64,000 nucleotides of DNA from Marmoricola sp. Leaf446. GTDB lineage: Bacteria > Actinomycetota > Actinomycetes > Propionibacteriales > Nocardioidaceae. The notes below the pieces were generated by a model, which worked only from the letters and a program-made list of their open reading frames with translations, ran no database searches and had not been told where the DNA came from. The stretch's first letter is position 1. Each line of letters begins with the position of its first letter. This document shows, piece after piece, positions 1-8,880 of the stretch. Made by a program: the position numbers and the translations under genes. Location: contig NZ_LMRF01000002.1 in assembly GCF_001424755.1 (NCBI RefSeq), forward strand, positions 1 through 64,000, in the 5' to 3' direction.

Positions 1-1
1 C

Positions 2-136
2 ATCACCGGCATCCGGTACACCAACAACCGGATCGCCAAGGGGTACTACGGCTACGGCCTGATTCGCAACGCCTCGGTCACGTGGACCGGCAACATCGAC
101 GACCGCACCGGAGCCTCGGTGACGCCCGGTTCCTGA
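2..136 (+). CDS. C-terminal end of a right-handed beta-helix protein (partial, 5' end outside window)
   Basis: An open frame enters from the left edge and stops at TGA 134-136 after 44 codons. The visible tail contains ITGIRYTNNRIAKGYYGYGL, an Asn-rich turn pattern typical of parallel beta-helix repeats. It aligns by eye with the last residues of the beta-helix lipoprotein at 26695-27534 (ITGNRLLRGTYGYAAI, then a short W-x-x-N-x-D-x-R-T-G tail), so the two are probably paralogues. Function is not known; such proteins are often extracellular polysaccharide-binding or lyase-like. Only the end can be judged. Confidence 0.6.
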   Translation: MTGIRYTNNRIAKGYYGYGLIRNASVTWTGNIDDRTGASVTPGS

Positions 137-162
137 CGCCGCTGCTCCACTAGTCTCGGGCG

Positions 163-1176
163 ATGCGTGACGACCTGGTCATCATCATCGTGACGTTCAA
201 CAGCGCTGCGGTGCTGGGGGACCTCCTCGACAGCCTCCCGGAGGCCTGCGAGGGGGTCCCCTTCCGCACGTACGTCGTCGACAACGACTCCCGTGACGGG
301 ACCGTCGAGCTGGCGCGGTCCCGCGGCGACTGCACGGTGGTGACCTCGCCCAACCACGGCTACGCCGCGGCGTACAACCTCGGCGTCGTCCGGAGCGGTG
401 CCTCGGCCGAGGTGCTGCTGCTGAACCCCGACACCAGGCTCGAGCCTCGCTGCGTCGCGACCATGAGGGATCGGTTGCGACGCTCCGGTGCCGGGATCGT
501 GGTGCCCACGCTGGAGGAGGCCGGTGGCTCGGTGGCCCGCTCCCTGCGCCGGCGGCCCACCCTGCTGAGGTCGATCGGGCTGGGTCGCTCCGGTGGTCCC
601 CGCGTGAGCGAGATCGTCCACGAGGAGCGTGACTACACCCGCGCCCATCCTGTCGACTGGGCCACCGGGGCGGTGGTGCTCGTCAGCGCCGAGTGCCGGG
701 CCCGGGTCGGACCCATGGACGAGGTCTTCTTCATGTACTCCGAGGAGACCGATTTCTGCCTGCGCGCTGGCGACGCCGGTCTCGAGACCTGGTTCGAGCC
801 ACGTGCCCGCGCACGGCACGAGGGTGCCGGGTCGGGCACGAGCCCGGAGCTCTACGCCATGCAGGCGCTGAACCGAGTGCGTCTCTACCGCAGGCGGCAC
901 CACCTCACTGCCAGTGCCGCCTACTACGGGCTCGTGCTCCTGCGCGAGCTCTGCTGGGCCCTGGCGGGCTCCCGCGACGCACGGTGCGCCGTGTGGGCCC
1001 TGCTCACCGTCAGCCGTCAGCCCGACCTGTTGCCGGTGCGGAGGCATCCGCTGGTGAGGCTGGACCCCTGGTGCCGGGAGCCGTCGGTCGACCCGAGCCC
1101 GCTGGACCCGCCGGCTGCTGCCCCACCCGCTGCCGGCGGAGGGCCCGGGCCCAGTCGTCCCAGGATCGGTGCGTGA
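163..1176 (+). CDS. Family 2 glycosyltransferase (rhamnosyltransferase-like)
   Basis: This 337-residue protein has the GT-A fold signature of family 2 inverting glycosyltransferases. The N-terminal nucleotide-binding strand is IIIVTFNSAAVL, followed by VVDNDSRDGT and the acceptor/metal region LLLNPDTRL near residue 87. A later MYSEETDFCLRA is the motif normally holding the catalytic base in WbbL-like transferases. It probably adds one sugar to a lipid-linked surface glycan on the cytoplasmic face. The last ~45 residues are Pro/Ala/Gly-rich and lie outside the catalytic fold; they overlap the convergent acyltransferase gene by 167 bp. No clear Shine-Dalgarno precedes ATG 163. The sugar and linkage cannot be read from sequence. 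Confidence 0.88.
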   Translation: MRDDLVIIIVTFNSAAVLGDLLDSLPEACEGVPFRTYVVDNDSRDGTVELARSRGDCTVVTSPNHGYAAAYNLGVVRSGASAEVLLLNPDTRLEPRCVATMRDRLRRSGAGIVVPTLEEAGGSVARSLRRRPTLLRSIGLGRSGGPRVSEIVHEERDYTRAHPVDWATGAVVLVSAECRARVGPMDEVFFMYSEETDFCLRAGDAGLETWFEPRARARHEGAGSGTSPELYAMQALNRVRLYRRRHHLTASAAYYGLVLLRELCWALAGSRDARCAVWALLTVSRQPDLLPVRRHPLVRLDPWCREPSVDPSPLDPPAAAPPAAGGGPGPSRPRIGA

Positions 1177-2239
1177 GGAACGGGCGCTCGCACACGAGGA
1201 AGAACACCCACGACGACGCGATCACGACCGGCAGCGCGGTGGCGAGGTAGGCCAGCAGGAGGGCGGGACCCGACACGGACCAGGTCGACACCGCAAAGTG
1301 CCACAGCAGCCAGATCACGGGCGCGTGGACGAGGTAGATGCTGTAGCTGAACTGCCCCGTCCACAGCAGCAGGGGCACGGACAGCACACGCCGGGCGAGG
1401 GTGGCGCGGCCCGCGTGCATCGCGGCCAGCAGGCAGGCGGTGGCAAGGCCCACCAGCATGTCGACCCAGAAATAGGCCCCGGTGACCGGCACCGGACCCA
1501 GCGCCAGGCACAGACCGATGAACGCCGTGCCCAGGACGGCGGCCGCTGCGGCGGCCCACCGGGCTGCTGCGTGCGACAGGAGCTGGGCCGCGGCGGAGCC
1601 GAGCACGAACAGCACGATGTACTGGGGGGTGAGGTCGAGGAACTTGCGGCCCAGGGGGAGGAGGTCGGCGAAGTAGTAGCCCACGACCACCACCGCGAGC
1701 ACGGTGAGCAGCTGCGGCACGACTCCGCAGCGCCGTCGAAGCAGCAGCAGGGCGGGGAACAGGAAGTAGATCTGCCACTCGACGGCGATCGACCAGAAGG
1801 CGCCGTTCGGCTTCGGGCTGTCGACGAGGTTCTGGAGCAGGAGCGCGTGGACCACGATCGCCTTGGGGCTCACCGCCGCCCCCGTGACCGACCGCGTCAC
1901 CAGTCCGTAGACGACGCAGGACAGCGCGAGCGCTGCCCAGTAGGTCGGCAGGATGCGCCACGCGCGGCGTCGCAGGAACTCGGTCGCGCCTCCGGCCGAG
2001 AGCGACCAGCCGCGTCGCGCCGGGCCCAGCGACAGGGAGAAGCCCGAGACCACGATGAACACCGAGACGGCCACGTGGCCGTACAACATCCACCCGGACC
2101 ACGCCGGGCCCGTGTTGGCGGGGTATCCCGGGTAGACCTGGAGCCAGCAGTGGTGCGCGACCACGAAGAGGGCCGCGACGGTACGCACGCCGTCGAGGAA
2201 GTCGATGCGCGGCGCGACGGCCGGGATCGTGGACCTCAT
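1010..2239 (-). CDS. Acyltransferase 3 family membrane O-acyltransferase
   Basis: This 409-residue integral membrane protein has the family opening RIDFLDGVRTVAALFVVAHHCW, with the conserved Arg-Ala/His pair of acyltransferase-3 (OafA/ExoZ) enzymes. About ten hydrophobic segments follow, including FWSIAVEWQIYFLFPALLLL. It likely transfers acetyl or another acyl group onto a surface sugar at the membrane. It is the last gene of the overlapping minus-strand operon: its ATG (2237-2239) overlaps the TGA of the flippase-glycosyltransferase gene by 4 bp. The final ~50 residues are a low-complexity Pro/Gly/Ala tail beyond the last membrane segment, and this tail overlaps the convergent glycosyltransferase. 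Confidence 0.88.
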   Translation of the reverse strand: MRSTIPAVAPRIDFLDGVRTVAALFVVAHHCWLQVYPGYPANTGPAWSGWMLYGHVAVSVFIVVSGFSLSLGPARRGWSLSAGGATEFLRRRAWRILPTYWAALALSCVVYGLVTRSVTGAAVSPKAIVVHALLLQNLVDSPKPNGAFWSIAVEWQIYFLFPALLLLRRRCGVVPQLLTVLAVVVVGYYFADLLPLGRKFLDLTPQYIVLFVLGSAAAQLLSHAAARWAAAAAAVLGTAFIGLCLALGPVPVTGAYFWVDMLVGLATACLLAAMHAGRATLARRVLSVPLLLWTGQFSYSIYLVHAPVIWLLWHFAVSTWSVSGPALLLAYLATALPVVIASSWVFFLVCERPFLTHRSWDDWARALRRQRVGQQPAGPAGSGRPTAPGTRGPASPADASAPATGRADG

Positions 2240-4995
2240 CGCCGGCCCGCCCCGCGCACGGCACGGCGCGCGTCACGCAACCGCTCACGCCACCGGAGCT
2301 GCGAGGCATCGAGGGCGCGCACCGCCGGCGAGGGCCGCAGGGTCAGGCTCTCGCGGTAGCGGAGCACGAGCTGGTCGGTGCACGCGTCGAGCCCGTGGTG
2401 CGCGACGACCTGCTCCCGACCTCGCGGACCGAGGTCGTCGTGGCGGCGTGCCAGCTGCCGCTGGACCTGCTCGGCGAGGTGGTGCACCGGGTCCGCCGGC
2501 CCGTGCGTCCCGAAGAAGCCCTGGGCGTCGAAGTGAGCACGGCTTGTCTCGTCGTGGGCCAGCGAGAAGCCGCCCGTGCCGAGGACCACGAGAGGCTTGG
2601 CGTGGGCGAGACCGCGCAGCGCGGACCCGCCCATGCCGAGCACGACGTCGGCCGCCGCGTAGGCAGGCCGCGGGTCCACCAGTGACCCGGTCGTCACGAC
2701 GGCCCGCCTCCCCAGCCGGCCGTTGGTGGCAGCGACCGACCGGGCCACCACCTCGGAGGCGTCGCCGTCGCCCACGACGACCAGGCGCAGCCGGGCGTCG
2801 TCGAGCAGCTCGACGGCCGCGATCGCGCAGAGGATGCCCTCGAGCTTCATCGACCGGTCGACACGCGAGACGATGCAGAGCACCACGTCGTCCGCCGTCA
2901 GTCCCCAGGCGTGGCGGAACCGGTCGCCCGCCTGGTCGTCGGGGCGGTCCAGGTCGGTGTCGACCGGCGGCGGCATGAACCAGACCGGGGCCCGATGACC
3001 GACCGCGGCCTCGCGCTGCATCTCCCTGGTCCCGACGAGCAGGGGTGTGCGTCGCGGCAGCCACGAGACGTTGTCCATCGTCCAGTTGGTGACCAGCGCA
3101 CTGCACCGGCGACGGGACGCCGAGACCGCCAACGTCGCCACCGGCCCGAGCCAGGGTGCGAAGACGTGGACGACGTCGGCCTCGTGGCGGTCGGCGATCG
3201 CAGCCACACGCCTCGCCTGGGCCGCCCAGGAGGGGTCCGACGGCAGCAGCTCGAGCTCCACGCCGACCTGCTCGGCGTACGGGACGACCGAGACGGGGAC
3301 CTCTTCGTCCACGGCGAACACGTGCACGCGGTGACCTCGTCGACGCAGGCGGACCGCAAGGTCGAGCGCATTGATGGGGCAGCCTCCCAGCGCGAGCCCC
3401 TCGAGACCGATCACGACGCTCATCGGTGACCCGTTCGGCTCCGGGGCCAGGACGGGGGAGGCGGGATCCACGCCGACCGGGCGCGTGGGCCGCGGAGCCG
3501 GCTCGTCCTGGTCGCCGACGGGTCGCAGCACCCCCAGGACCTCGCGCACGTCGCGCCGCAGGAGGGCTAGGTACAGCGCACCGGCGCCCGCGGCGGCCAG
3601 CCCGAGGGACCCCCACGGGGACTGGACCACGTGGTCCAGCGCCCAGGCGAGCCCGCCGGCCGCGGCGGAGGCGACCGCGGGCCGGAGCAGCGAGCGGGCC
3701 GCGGCGCTCACGTCGAACGCACAGGAGCGCCGCAGGGCCCCGAGGTAGAGGGGGGCGCCGACGGCCGTGATGGCGACCACGTGGGCCAGGGCGGCGCCGC
3801 GCAGGCCGTCGACCTGGATCCCGACCACGAGCAGCGGCACCAGGACGACGACCCAGGCCACCTGGACGAGCAGCAGCGAACGGGTCGCACCCAGGCTGAC
3901 GAGGACGTTGACGGCGAGCAGCGAGAAGGCGAAGACCGCGCCGTAGACGGCCAGCACCTGCAGTACCGGCCCGGCAGCGGCCCACCGCTGCCCGAAGACG
4001 GCCACGACGAGAGTGTGCGAGACAGCGATCGACCCTGCGCACACCGGCAGCGCGACGATCGCGACGAGGCGGACCGATCTCACCAGGTACACGGGCAGCT
4101 GCACGGGGTCGTCCCGAACCCGGGACACCGCCGGGACCACCACGCTGTTCAGCATCGAGCCGAGGATCGCCGTGGTCCAGCTCGCCATCGAGAAGGCGAT
4201 CATGTAGACGCCGACCTCGGCGGCGTCGAGGAGACGCCCGATGATGAGGTAGTCGGCGTTGAGCAGCGACCAGTTGACCAGGTTGGCCAGGGCGAGCGGG
4301 AGGCCGAAGGCCACGAGAGGTCGGACCAGGTGACGTTGCCAGCCCGGCCGGTAGCGACGCTGCAGCAGCGCGACCATCACGGCGCCGGTCACGACCTGAC
4401 CCACCACGCGGGACCACGCGAAGGCCGTGGCGCCGCCGCCGGACTGCGCCAGGACCAGCAGCACGGCGTTGGCCGGCACGAAGCCGGCGACCGTGGCCAG
4501 GAACAGGCGGTCCTGCCCGAGGTCGCGGGCGAGCTGAGCGCCCGGGACCGCGAAGAACCCGGTCAGCACCAGGCTGATCGCGAGTACCCGCACCGCCCCC
4601 GCCGCCTCGGGGACACCGACGGCCGAGGCGATCCCCGGTGCCCCGATCGCCATCGCCACCGCCAGGACGACGCTGACGGCCCACGAGATGGTGGTGACCG
4701 TGGGTGCGATGTCATCGATGTCGAAGCGCGAGCGCGCCACGGCCGAGGCCATCCCGAGCTCGGCGAGGCTGGTCACGACCATGAAGACCGCCAGCGCGAC
4801 GGCGAAGGCGCCGAACTCCTCGGGGGCCAGGAGGCGGGCGACCACGGCGGTGACCGCGATGTTGCCCAGACGGATCACGACGTTGCTGGCCGCGGCCCAC
4901 AGGGCACCGTGGCCCACGCGACGAGCAAGCTCCGGTCCAGCCGTCTCGGCGTCCCTCTCGGCAGCCGTCTCGGCGGCGGGATCGCGCAGGGTCAT
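2236..4995 (-). CDS. Wzx-type flippase fused to a GT4-like glycosyltransferase
   Basis: One uninterrupted 919-codon frame. Residues ~25-490 form a MOP/Wzx polysaccharide flippase with about 12-14 membrane segments, resembling the TuaB/WzxC group. After a Pro-rich linker, residues ~525-900 form a soluble glycosyltransferase: MSVVIGLEGLALGGCPINAL at its start, DVVHVFAPWLGP, the nucleotide-binding segment VLCIVSRVDRSMKLEGI, and a C-terminal Rossmann half. A separate start at the internal ATG 3423 is possible, but its upstream GGAG lies about 15 nt away, which is poor, and no stop separates the halves. If fused, one polypeptide would couple sugar addition to lipid-linked glycan export. It starts 1 nt after the upstream aminotransferase stop and overlaps the acyltransferase start. 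Confidence 0.82.
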   Translation of the reverse strand: MTLRDPAAETAAERDAETAGPELARRVGHGALWAAASNVVIRLGNIAVTAVVARLLAPEEFGAFAVALAVFMVVTSLAELGMASAVARSRFDIDDIAPTVTTISWAVSVVLAVAMAIGAPGIASAVGVPEAAGAVRVLAISLVLTGFFAVPGAQLARDLGQDRLFLATVAGFVPANAVLLVLAQSGGGATAFAWSRVVGQVVTGAVMVALLQRRYRPGWQRHLVRPLVAFGLPLALANLVNWSLLNADYLIIGRLLDAAEVGVYMIAFSMASWTTAILGSMLNSVVVPAVSRVRDDPVQLPVYLVRSVRLVAIVALPVCAGSIAVSHTLVVAVFGQRWAAAGPVLQVLAVYGAVFAFSLLAVNVLVSLGATRSLLLVQVAWVVVLVPLLVVGIQVDGLRGAALAHVVAITAVGAPLYLGALRRSCAFDVSAAARSLLRPAVASAAAGGLAWALDHVVQSPWGSLGLAAAGAGALYLALLRRDVREVLGVLRPVGDQDEPAPRPTRPVGVDPASPVLAPEPNGSPMSVVIGLEGLALGGCPINALDLAVRLRRRGHRVHVFAVDEEVPVSVVPYAEQVGVELELLPSDPSWAAQARRVAAIADRHEADVVHVFAPWLGPVATLAVSASRRRCSALVTNWTMDNVSWLPRRTPLLVGTREMQREAAVGHRAPVWFMPPPVDTDLDRPDDQAGDRFRHAWGLTADDVVLCIVSRVDRSMKLEGILCAIAAVELLDDARLRLVVVGDGDASEVVARSVAATNGRLGRRAVVTTGSLVDPRPAYAAADVVLGMGGSALRGLAHAKPLVVLGTGGFSLAHDETSRAHFDAQGFFGTHGPADPVHHLAEQVQRQLARRHDDLGPRGREQVVAHHGLDACTDQLVLRYRESLTLRPSPAVRALDASQLRWRERLRDARRAVRGAGRR

Positions 4996-4996
4996 G

Positions 4997-6112
4997 TCAT
5001 CGGCGCGGCCGGCGTACGGCCGTGCTCAGGGCGTCGACGACCCGTTCCTGCTGCTCGGTGCTCAGGTGGGGGAACATCGGGAGCGAGAGGATCTCGCCGG
5101 CCGCCTTCTCGGTCACGGGGAACGTGCCCGCTCGTAGGCCGAGGTGGGCGTAGGCACCGGTGAGGTGCACGGGGGTGGGGTAGTGGATGCCCGCGCCGAC
5201 GCCGGCGGCGATGAGCTCCTGCAGCACCCGGTCGCGCTCCTCCAGCCTGACCACGTAGAGGTGCCACACGTCGCGGTTCCCCAACATCGTGGTCGGGACT
5301 CGCACCCCGTCGACATCGGCGAGCATCGCGGTGTAGCGCTCGGCGGCGTCGCGTCGCAGCTGGTTCCACTTCTCCAGCCGGGCCAGCTTCGCGCGCAGCA
5401 CGACCGCCTGGACGGTGTCGAGACGGGAGTTCATGCCGATGACGTCGTGGACGTACTTCGTCGGCGACCCGTGGGCGCCGAGGACACGCACCCGTTGCGC
5501 GAGGTCGGCGTCGTCGGTGGTGACGGCACCCGCGTCGCCGGCGGCACCGAGGTTCTTCCCGGGGTAGAAGCTGGTCCCGGCCGCGGCGCCCAGGGTGCCC
5601 GCGCCCCTCCCGTGACGGGTCGCACCCTGTGACTGGGCGGCGTCCTCGACCACGGGGACCCCTGCGGCTCCGGTCGCCGGGAGCAGCAGGTCGACCGGGG
5701 CGACCTGGCCGAAGAGGTGCACCGGGACCACCGCGCCCGTGCGCGGGCCCAGGGCGGCCGTGGCGGCCCCGGGGTCGATGAGGAGGTGCTCCTCGTCGAC
5801 GTCGACGAGGACGGGCGTCGCCCCGGTGCGCGACACGGCCTCGGCCGTCGCGATGAAGGTGTTGGCCGGCAGGACCACCTCCTGCCCGGCCTCGACACCG
5901 CTCGCGCGCAGGGCCAGCTCGAGGGCGTCGGTGCCGTTGGCCACCCCCACGCAGTGCTGGGCGCCGCTGAACGCGGCGTACTCAGCCTCGAAGCGGGTGA
6001 CGTCCTCGCCGCCGACGAAGGCAGTCCGTTCGAAGACGCGATCGAGGCCCTCGCGGACCTCGTCGGCGATCTCGGCCTGCTGCGATGCCAGGTCGACCAG
6101 GGGGATGCTCAC
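4997..6112 (-). CDS. DegT/DnrJ/EryC1 PLP aminotransferase, WbpE-like
   Basis: I chose GTG 6112, giving 371 residues that begin VSIPLVDLASQQAEIADEV, the standard N-terminus of sugar aminotransferases of this family (compare IPFIDLxxQ in WbpE). The PLP lysine lies in SFYPGKNLGAAGDAGAV and the substrate/PLP loop is VGVANGTDALELAL. Such enzymes transaminate nucleotide-linked keto-sugars. The open frame runs further upstream, but that part is antisense-like shadow of the next gene. GTG overlaps the TGA of the PglD-like gene by 4 bp. With the Gfo/Idh enzyme at 8877-9941 and the WbpD-like acetyltransferase at 14942-15547 it could build a 3-acetamido-sugar acid. The exact substrate is inferred. Confidence 0.85.
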   Translation of the reverse strand: MSIPLVDLASQQAEIADEVREGLDRVFERTAFVGGEDVTRFEAEYAAFSGAQHCVGVANGTDALELALRASGVEAGQEVVLPANTFIATAEAVSRTGATPVLVDVDEEHLLIDPGAATAALGPRTGAVVPVHLFGQVAPVDLLLPATGAAGVPVVEDAAQSQGATRHGRGAGTLGAAAGTSFYPGKNLGAAGDAGAVTTDDADLAQRVRVLGAHGSPTKYVHDVIGMNSRLDTVQAVVLRAKLARLEKWNQLRRDAAERYTAMLADVDGVRVPTTMLGNRDVWHLYVVRLEERDRVLQELIAAGVGAGIHYPTPVHLTGAYAHLGLRAGTFPVTEKAAGEILSLPMFPHLSTEQQERVVDALSTAVRRPRR

Positions 6113-6774
6113 GCGCTCGACTCCTCGTGGCTGGAGGGAAGGGGACGAGCCGGGTTCCCGGCCCAGGTCTGGTGGTCCGGGAGGTCGACGAGCAGGGTGG
6201 ATCCCATGCCGAGCACGGAGTCCCTGCCGACCCGGGTCCGCTCGCGCACGCACGCGTTCATGCCCACGTAGCCGGCCTCCGCCACGTGCACCCCGCCGCC
6301 CAGGGAGACGCCCGCGCAGAGCGTGGCGAAGTCGTCGACGACGTCGTCGTGGGTCAGCGTGACGTGGGGCATCACCACGACGTGCTGCCCGAGCTCGACG
6401 TCGGTGGTGAGCACGGTCCCGGCGAGGACGATGCTCCCGGGCCCGACCAGACAGCCCGGCGGGACCTCGACCGAGGGGTGGACGACCGTGGCGAAGGCGT
6501 CCGGACGGACCCCGGACAGCAGCAGCCTGCGCACCAGGTCGCGCCGGGAGGACCCACGTCCGACACAGACCAGCCACCGCCCGCCGGGGTCGCGGAGCCC
6601 GTCGAGGCCGTGGGATCGCACCGGCACTCCCGCGACCGTGGTTCCCCACCGCGAGGGCGAGTCGTCGATGAGCGAGAGCCGCGGTGGCCGGGGCCCGGAG
6701 GTCAGCATCGCCACGACCTCGCGGGCGAGCCCGCTGGCCCCCACCAGGGTCAGCGGCGAGCCGTCATCGGTCAT
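6109..6774 (-). CDS. PglD/NeuD-like hexapeptide-repeat sugar acyltransferase
   Basis: This 221-residue protein has a Rossmann-like N-terminus (LTLVGASGLAREVVAML, residues ~8-24). A left-handed beta-helix of hexapeptide repeats follows (HPSVEVPPGCLVGPGSIVLA onward, residues ~98-200). This is the layout of PglD, NeuD and related O/N-acetyltransferases acting on nucleotide-activated amino sugars with acetyl-CoA. It is positioned between two aminotransferase genes, overlapping the upstream one by 11 bp and the downstream one by 4 bp, which fits N-acetylation of a freshly made amino sugar. The catalytic His is probably the one in VVMPHVTLTHDD, assigned by eye. Confidence 0.82.
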   Translation of the reverse strand: MTDDGSPLTLVGASGLAREVVAMLTSGPRPPRLSLIDDSPSRWGTTVAGVPVRSHGLDGLRDPGGRWLVCVGRGSSRRDLVRRLLLSGVRPDAFATVVHPSVEVPPGCLVGPGSIVLAGTVLTTDVELGQHVVVMPHVTLTHDDVVDDFATLCAGVSLGGGVHVAEAGYVGMNACVRERTRVGRDSVLGMGSTLLVDLPDHQTWAGNPARPLPSSHEESSA

Positions 6775-7888
6775 GGCGGAGCACCTCGAGGACGCGGGCC
6801 TGGTCGGACTCCGACATCTGGTGGAACAACGGCAGGATCAGGGTGCGGTCGGTCAGCAGGTCCGTGACCGGGAGGTGGGCACCGACGTGGGCGTGCGCCG
6901 GCTGCCGGTGGGCGGCCATGATGCCGCGCCGCGCCGAGATGTCGGCCTCGGCGAGCCGGGCCAGCAGCCCCTCGCGGTCGGTCGGGTAGTCGTCGCCCAC
7001 CTCGACCCAGTAGGACTGGAAGTTGCTGGTGCCGTGCTCGGGGTCGGTGACCGGGCGCAGGCCCGAGATCTCGTGGATCGCCTTGGCGTACGACGCGGCG
7101 AGCTCGCGACGTCGTGCCACGACCTCGGGGAGCCGTCCGAGCTGGACGATCCCGACCGCTGCCTGCAGGTCCGTCATCCGGAAGTTGAAGCCGACCTCGG
7201 CGTACTCCTCGGGCGACGCGAGGACGGTGGCGTGGCGTGCCGCGGCCGAGACGCTCATCGCGTGCTCGCGCAGCCGCCGCGCCCGCTCGGCCCAGTCGGC
7301 CCGCGACGTGGTGATCATCCCGCCCTCCCCGGTGGTGAGGATCTTGCGGGGGTGGAAGGACCACGCGGCGATGTCGGCACCGGCCCCGACGGGGCGACCG
7401 CGGTACGTCGCCCCGGCGGCGCAGGCGGCGTCCTCCAGCACCACGACGCCCCGGGGGTCGCACACCGCGCGGACCGCGTCGAGGTCGGCCGGCACGCCGC
7501 CCTGGTCGACCAGCACGACCGCGCGCGTGCGGTCGGTCAGAGCGGTCGCGACGGTCTCGGCGGTGAGGTTGCCGGTCACGGGGTCGACGTCCGCGAAGAC
7601 CGGACGGGCGCCGACGTAGGTGGCCGCGTTGGCGGTGGCGATGAAGGAGAACGAGGGGACGACGACGTCGTCGCCCTCGCCGACGCCCGCCACGAGCAGC
7701 CCCAGGTGCAGCGCCGCGGTGCAGCTCGACACGGCCACGGCGTGCTCGGCCTGCTGCTGCGCCGCGAAGAGGCGCTCGAACTCGGCCACGCGCGGCCCCT
7801 GTGCGACCCAGCCCGACTCGATCACGGCCGTCACGGCCTCGACTTCCGCCGACCCCAGCCAGGGCTGCATGACGTTGAGCCGGCTCAT
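6764..7888 (-). CDS. DegT/DnrJ/EryC1 PLP aminotransferase (ArnB/PseC type)
   Basis: ATG 7888 gives 374 residues starting MSRLNVMQPWLGSAEVEAV, a normal start for ArnB/PseC/GDP-perosamine synthase-like enzymes. The PLP lysine is in WSFHPRKILTTGEGGMI and the phosphate-binding region is VAVSSCTAALHLGLL. It should transaminate a 4-keto nucleotide sugar. The start codon overlaps the epimerase stop in an ATGA. It is a second, clearly different aminotransferase from the one at 4997-6112, so the glycan probably contains two amino sugars, or one di-amino sugar. Its neighbours PglD-like and epimerase fit a bacillosamine/perosamine-like branch. Confidence 0.85.
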   Translation of the reverse strand: MSRLNVMQPWLGSAEVEAVTAVIESGWVAQGPRVAEFERLFAAQQQAEHAVAVSSCTAALHLGLLVAGVGEGDDVVVPSFSFIATANAATYVGARPVFADVDPVTGNLTAETVATALTDRTRAVVLVDQGGVPADLDAVRAVCDPRGVVVLEDAACAAGATYRGRPVGAGADIAAWSFHPRKILTTGEGGMITTSRADWAERARRLREHAMSVSAAARHATVLASPEEYAEVGFNFRMTDLQAAVGIVQLGRLPEVVARRRELAASYAKAIHEISGLRPVTDPEHGTSNFQSYWVEVGDDYPTDREGLLARLAEADISARRGIMAAHRQPAHAHVGAHLPVTDLLTDRTLILPLFHQMSESDQARVLEVLRHDR

Positions 7889-8880
7889 GGTGCGGTCACC
7901 TGACGGCCGGCCGCGATCTCCTCGCGCAGTGGGCGCCACCACGCCACGAGCTCGCGCAGTCCCTGCTCCAGCGGGACCTGCGCCTCGAACCCGAGGTCGC
8001 GACGGGCCGCCGAGACGTCGGCGAGGCGACGTACGACGCCGTTGACGGCGCGCTCGGGGCCGTGCTCGACGGACAGGTCGGAGCCCATGACGCGCAGCAG
8101 TGTCTGCGCGAGCTCCAGCAGGCTGGTCTCCACGCCGCAGGCCACGTTGTAGACGCCCTCGGTCACCCCGCTCGCCGCAGCCAGGACGTTCGCTCGGGCG
8201 ATGTCGGTGGTGAAGGCGAAGTCCATGGTCTGCAGGCCGTCGCCGAAGATCAGCGGGGGGCGGCCGTCGGCGATGCGCTCCATCCAGCGCACGAGCACCT
8301 CGGTGTACAGCCCGTGGACGTCCATCCGGGGGCCGTAGACGTTGAAGTAGCGCAGCAGGACGTGGTCGAGACCGTGCATGGCCCGGAAGCTGCGCAGCAT
8401 GCCCTCGTTGAACGACTTGGCCGCGCCGTAGAAGGTGTCGTTGTCGTGGTGGTGGTGCCGCTCGTCGGTGGGGAAGTGCTCGGCCATCCCGTAGACCGAG
8501 GCGGACGACGCCGAGACGACCTTCTCGACTCCCTGCGCCACCGCGGCCTCGTAGACGTTGAAGGTGCCGTCGACGAGCACCTCCAGTGCCAACCGGGGCT
8601 CTTCGGCGCACTGGGTGATGCGGATGGCGGCCTGGTGGAAGACCAGGGTCTTGCCACGCGTCACGTCGTGGACGAGGTCGCGGTCCCGGATGTCCCCGTC
8701 GACCAGGTCCACGCGGCCGGACGCGAGCGCGTCGTCGAGGTTCGCTCGGCGGCCACGGACCAGGTTGTCCAGCACGTCGACGTGGCCGACCCCCGCGTCG
8801 AGGAGCTGGTCGACGAGCGTCGAGCCGATGGTGCCGGCGCCCCCGGTGACGAGGACGGTGGCGCCGCGCAGGTCGGTCAT
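7885..8880 (-). CDS. NAD-dependent sugar-nucleotide epimerase/dehydratase (extended SDR)
   Basis: The 331-residue product opens with MTDLRGATVLVTGGAGTIGS, the GxxGxxG NAD-binding loop. It carries the SDR catalytic triad in SASSASVYG and YGAAK (around residue 145). FNVYGPRMD and the C-terminal WWRPLREEI pattern resemble UDP-hexose 4-epimerases and the WbpP group. It converts a UDP- or dTDP-sugar for the surface glycan. Start ATG 8880 overlaps the TGA of the oxidoreductase gene by 4 bp and its stop overlaps the aminotransferase start, so these genes should be translationally coupled. A run of four His (residues ~158-161) precedes DNDTFYG. Confidence 0.87.
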   Translation of the reverse strand: MTDLRGATVLVTGGAGTIGSTLVDQLLDAGVGHVDVLDNLVRGRRANLDDALASGRVDLVDGDIRDRDLVHDVTRGKTLVFHQAAIRITQCAEEPRLALEVLVDGTFNVYEAAVAQGVEKVVSASSASVYGMAEHFPTDERHHHHDNDTFYGAAKSFNEGMLRSFRAMHGLDHVLLRYFNVYGPRMDVHGLYTEVLVRWMERIADGRPPLIFGDGLQTMDFAFTTDIARANVLAAASGVTEGVYNVACGVETSLLELAQTLLRVMGSDLSVEHGPERAVNGVVRRLADVSAARRDLGFEAQVPLEQGLRELVAWWRPLREEIAAGRQVTAP

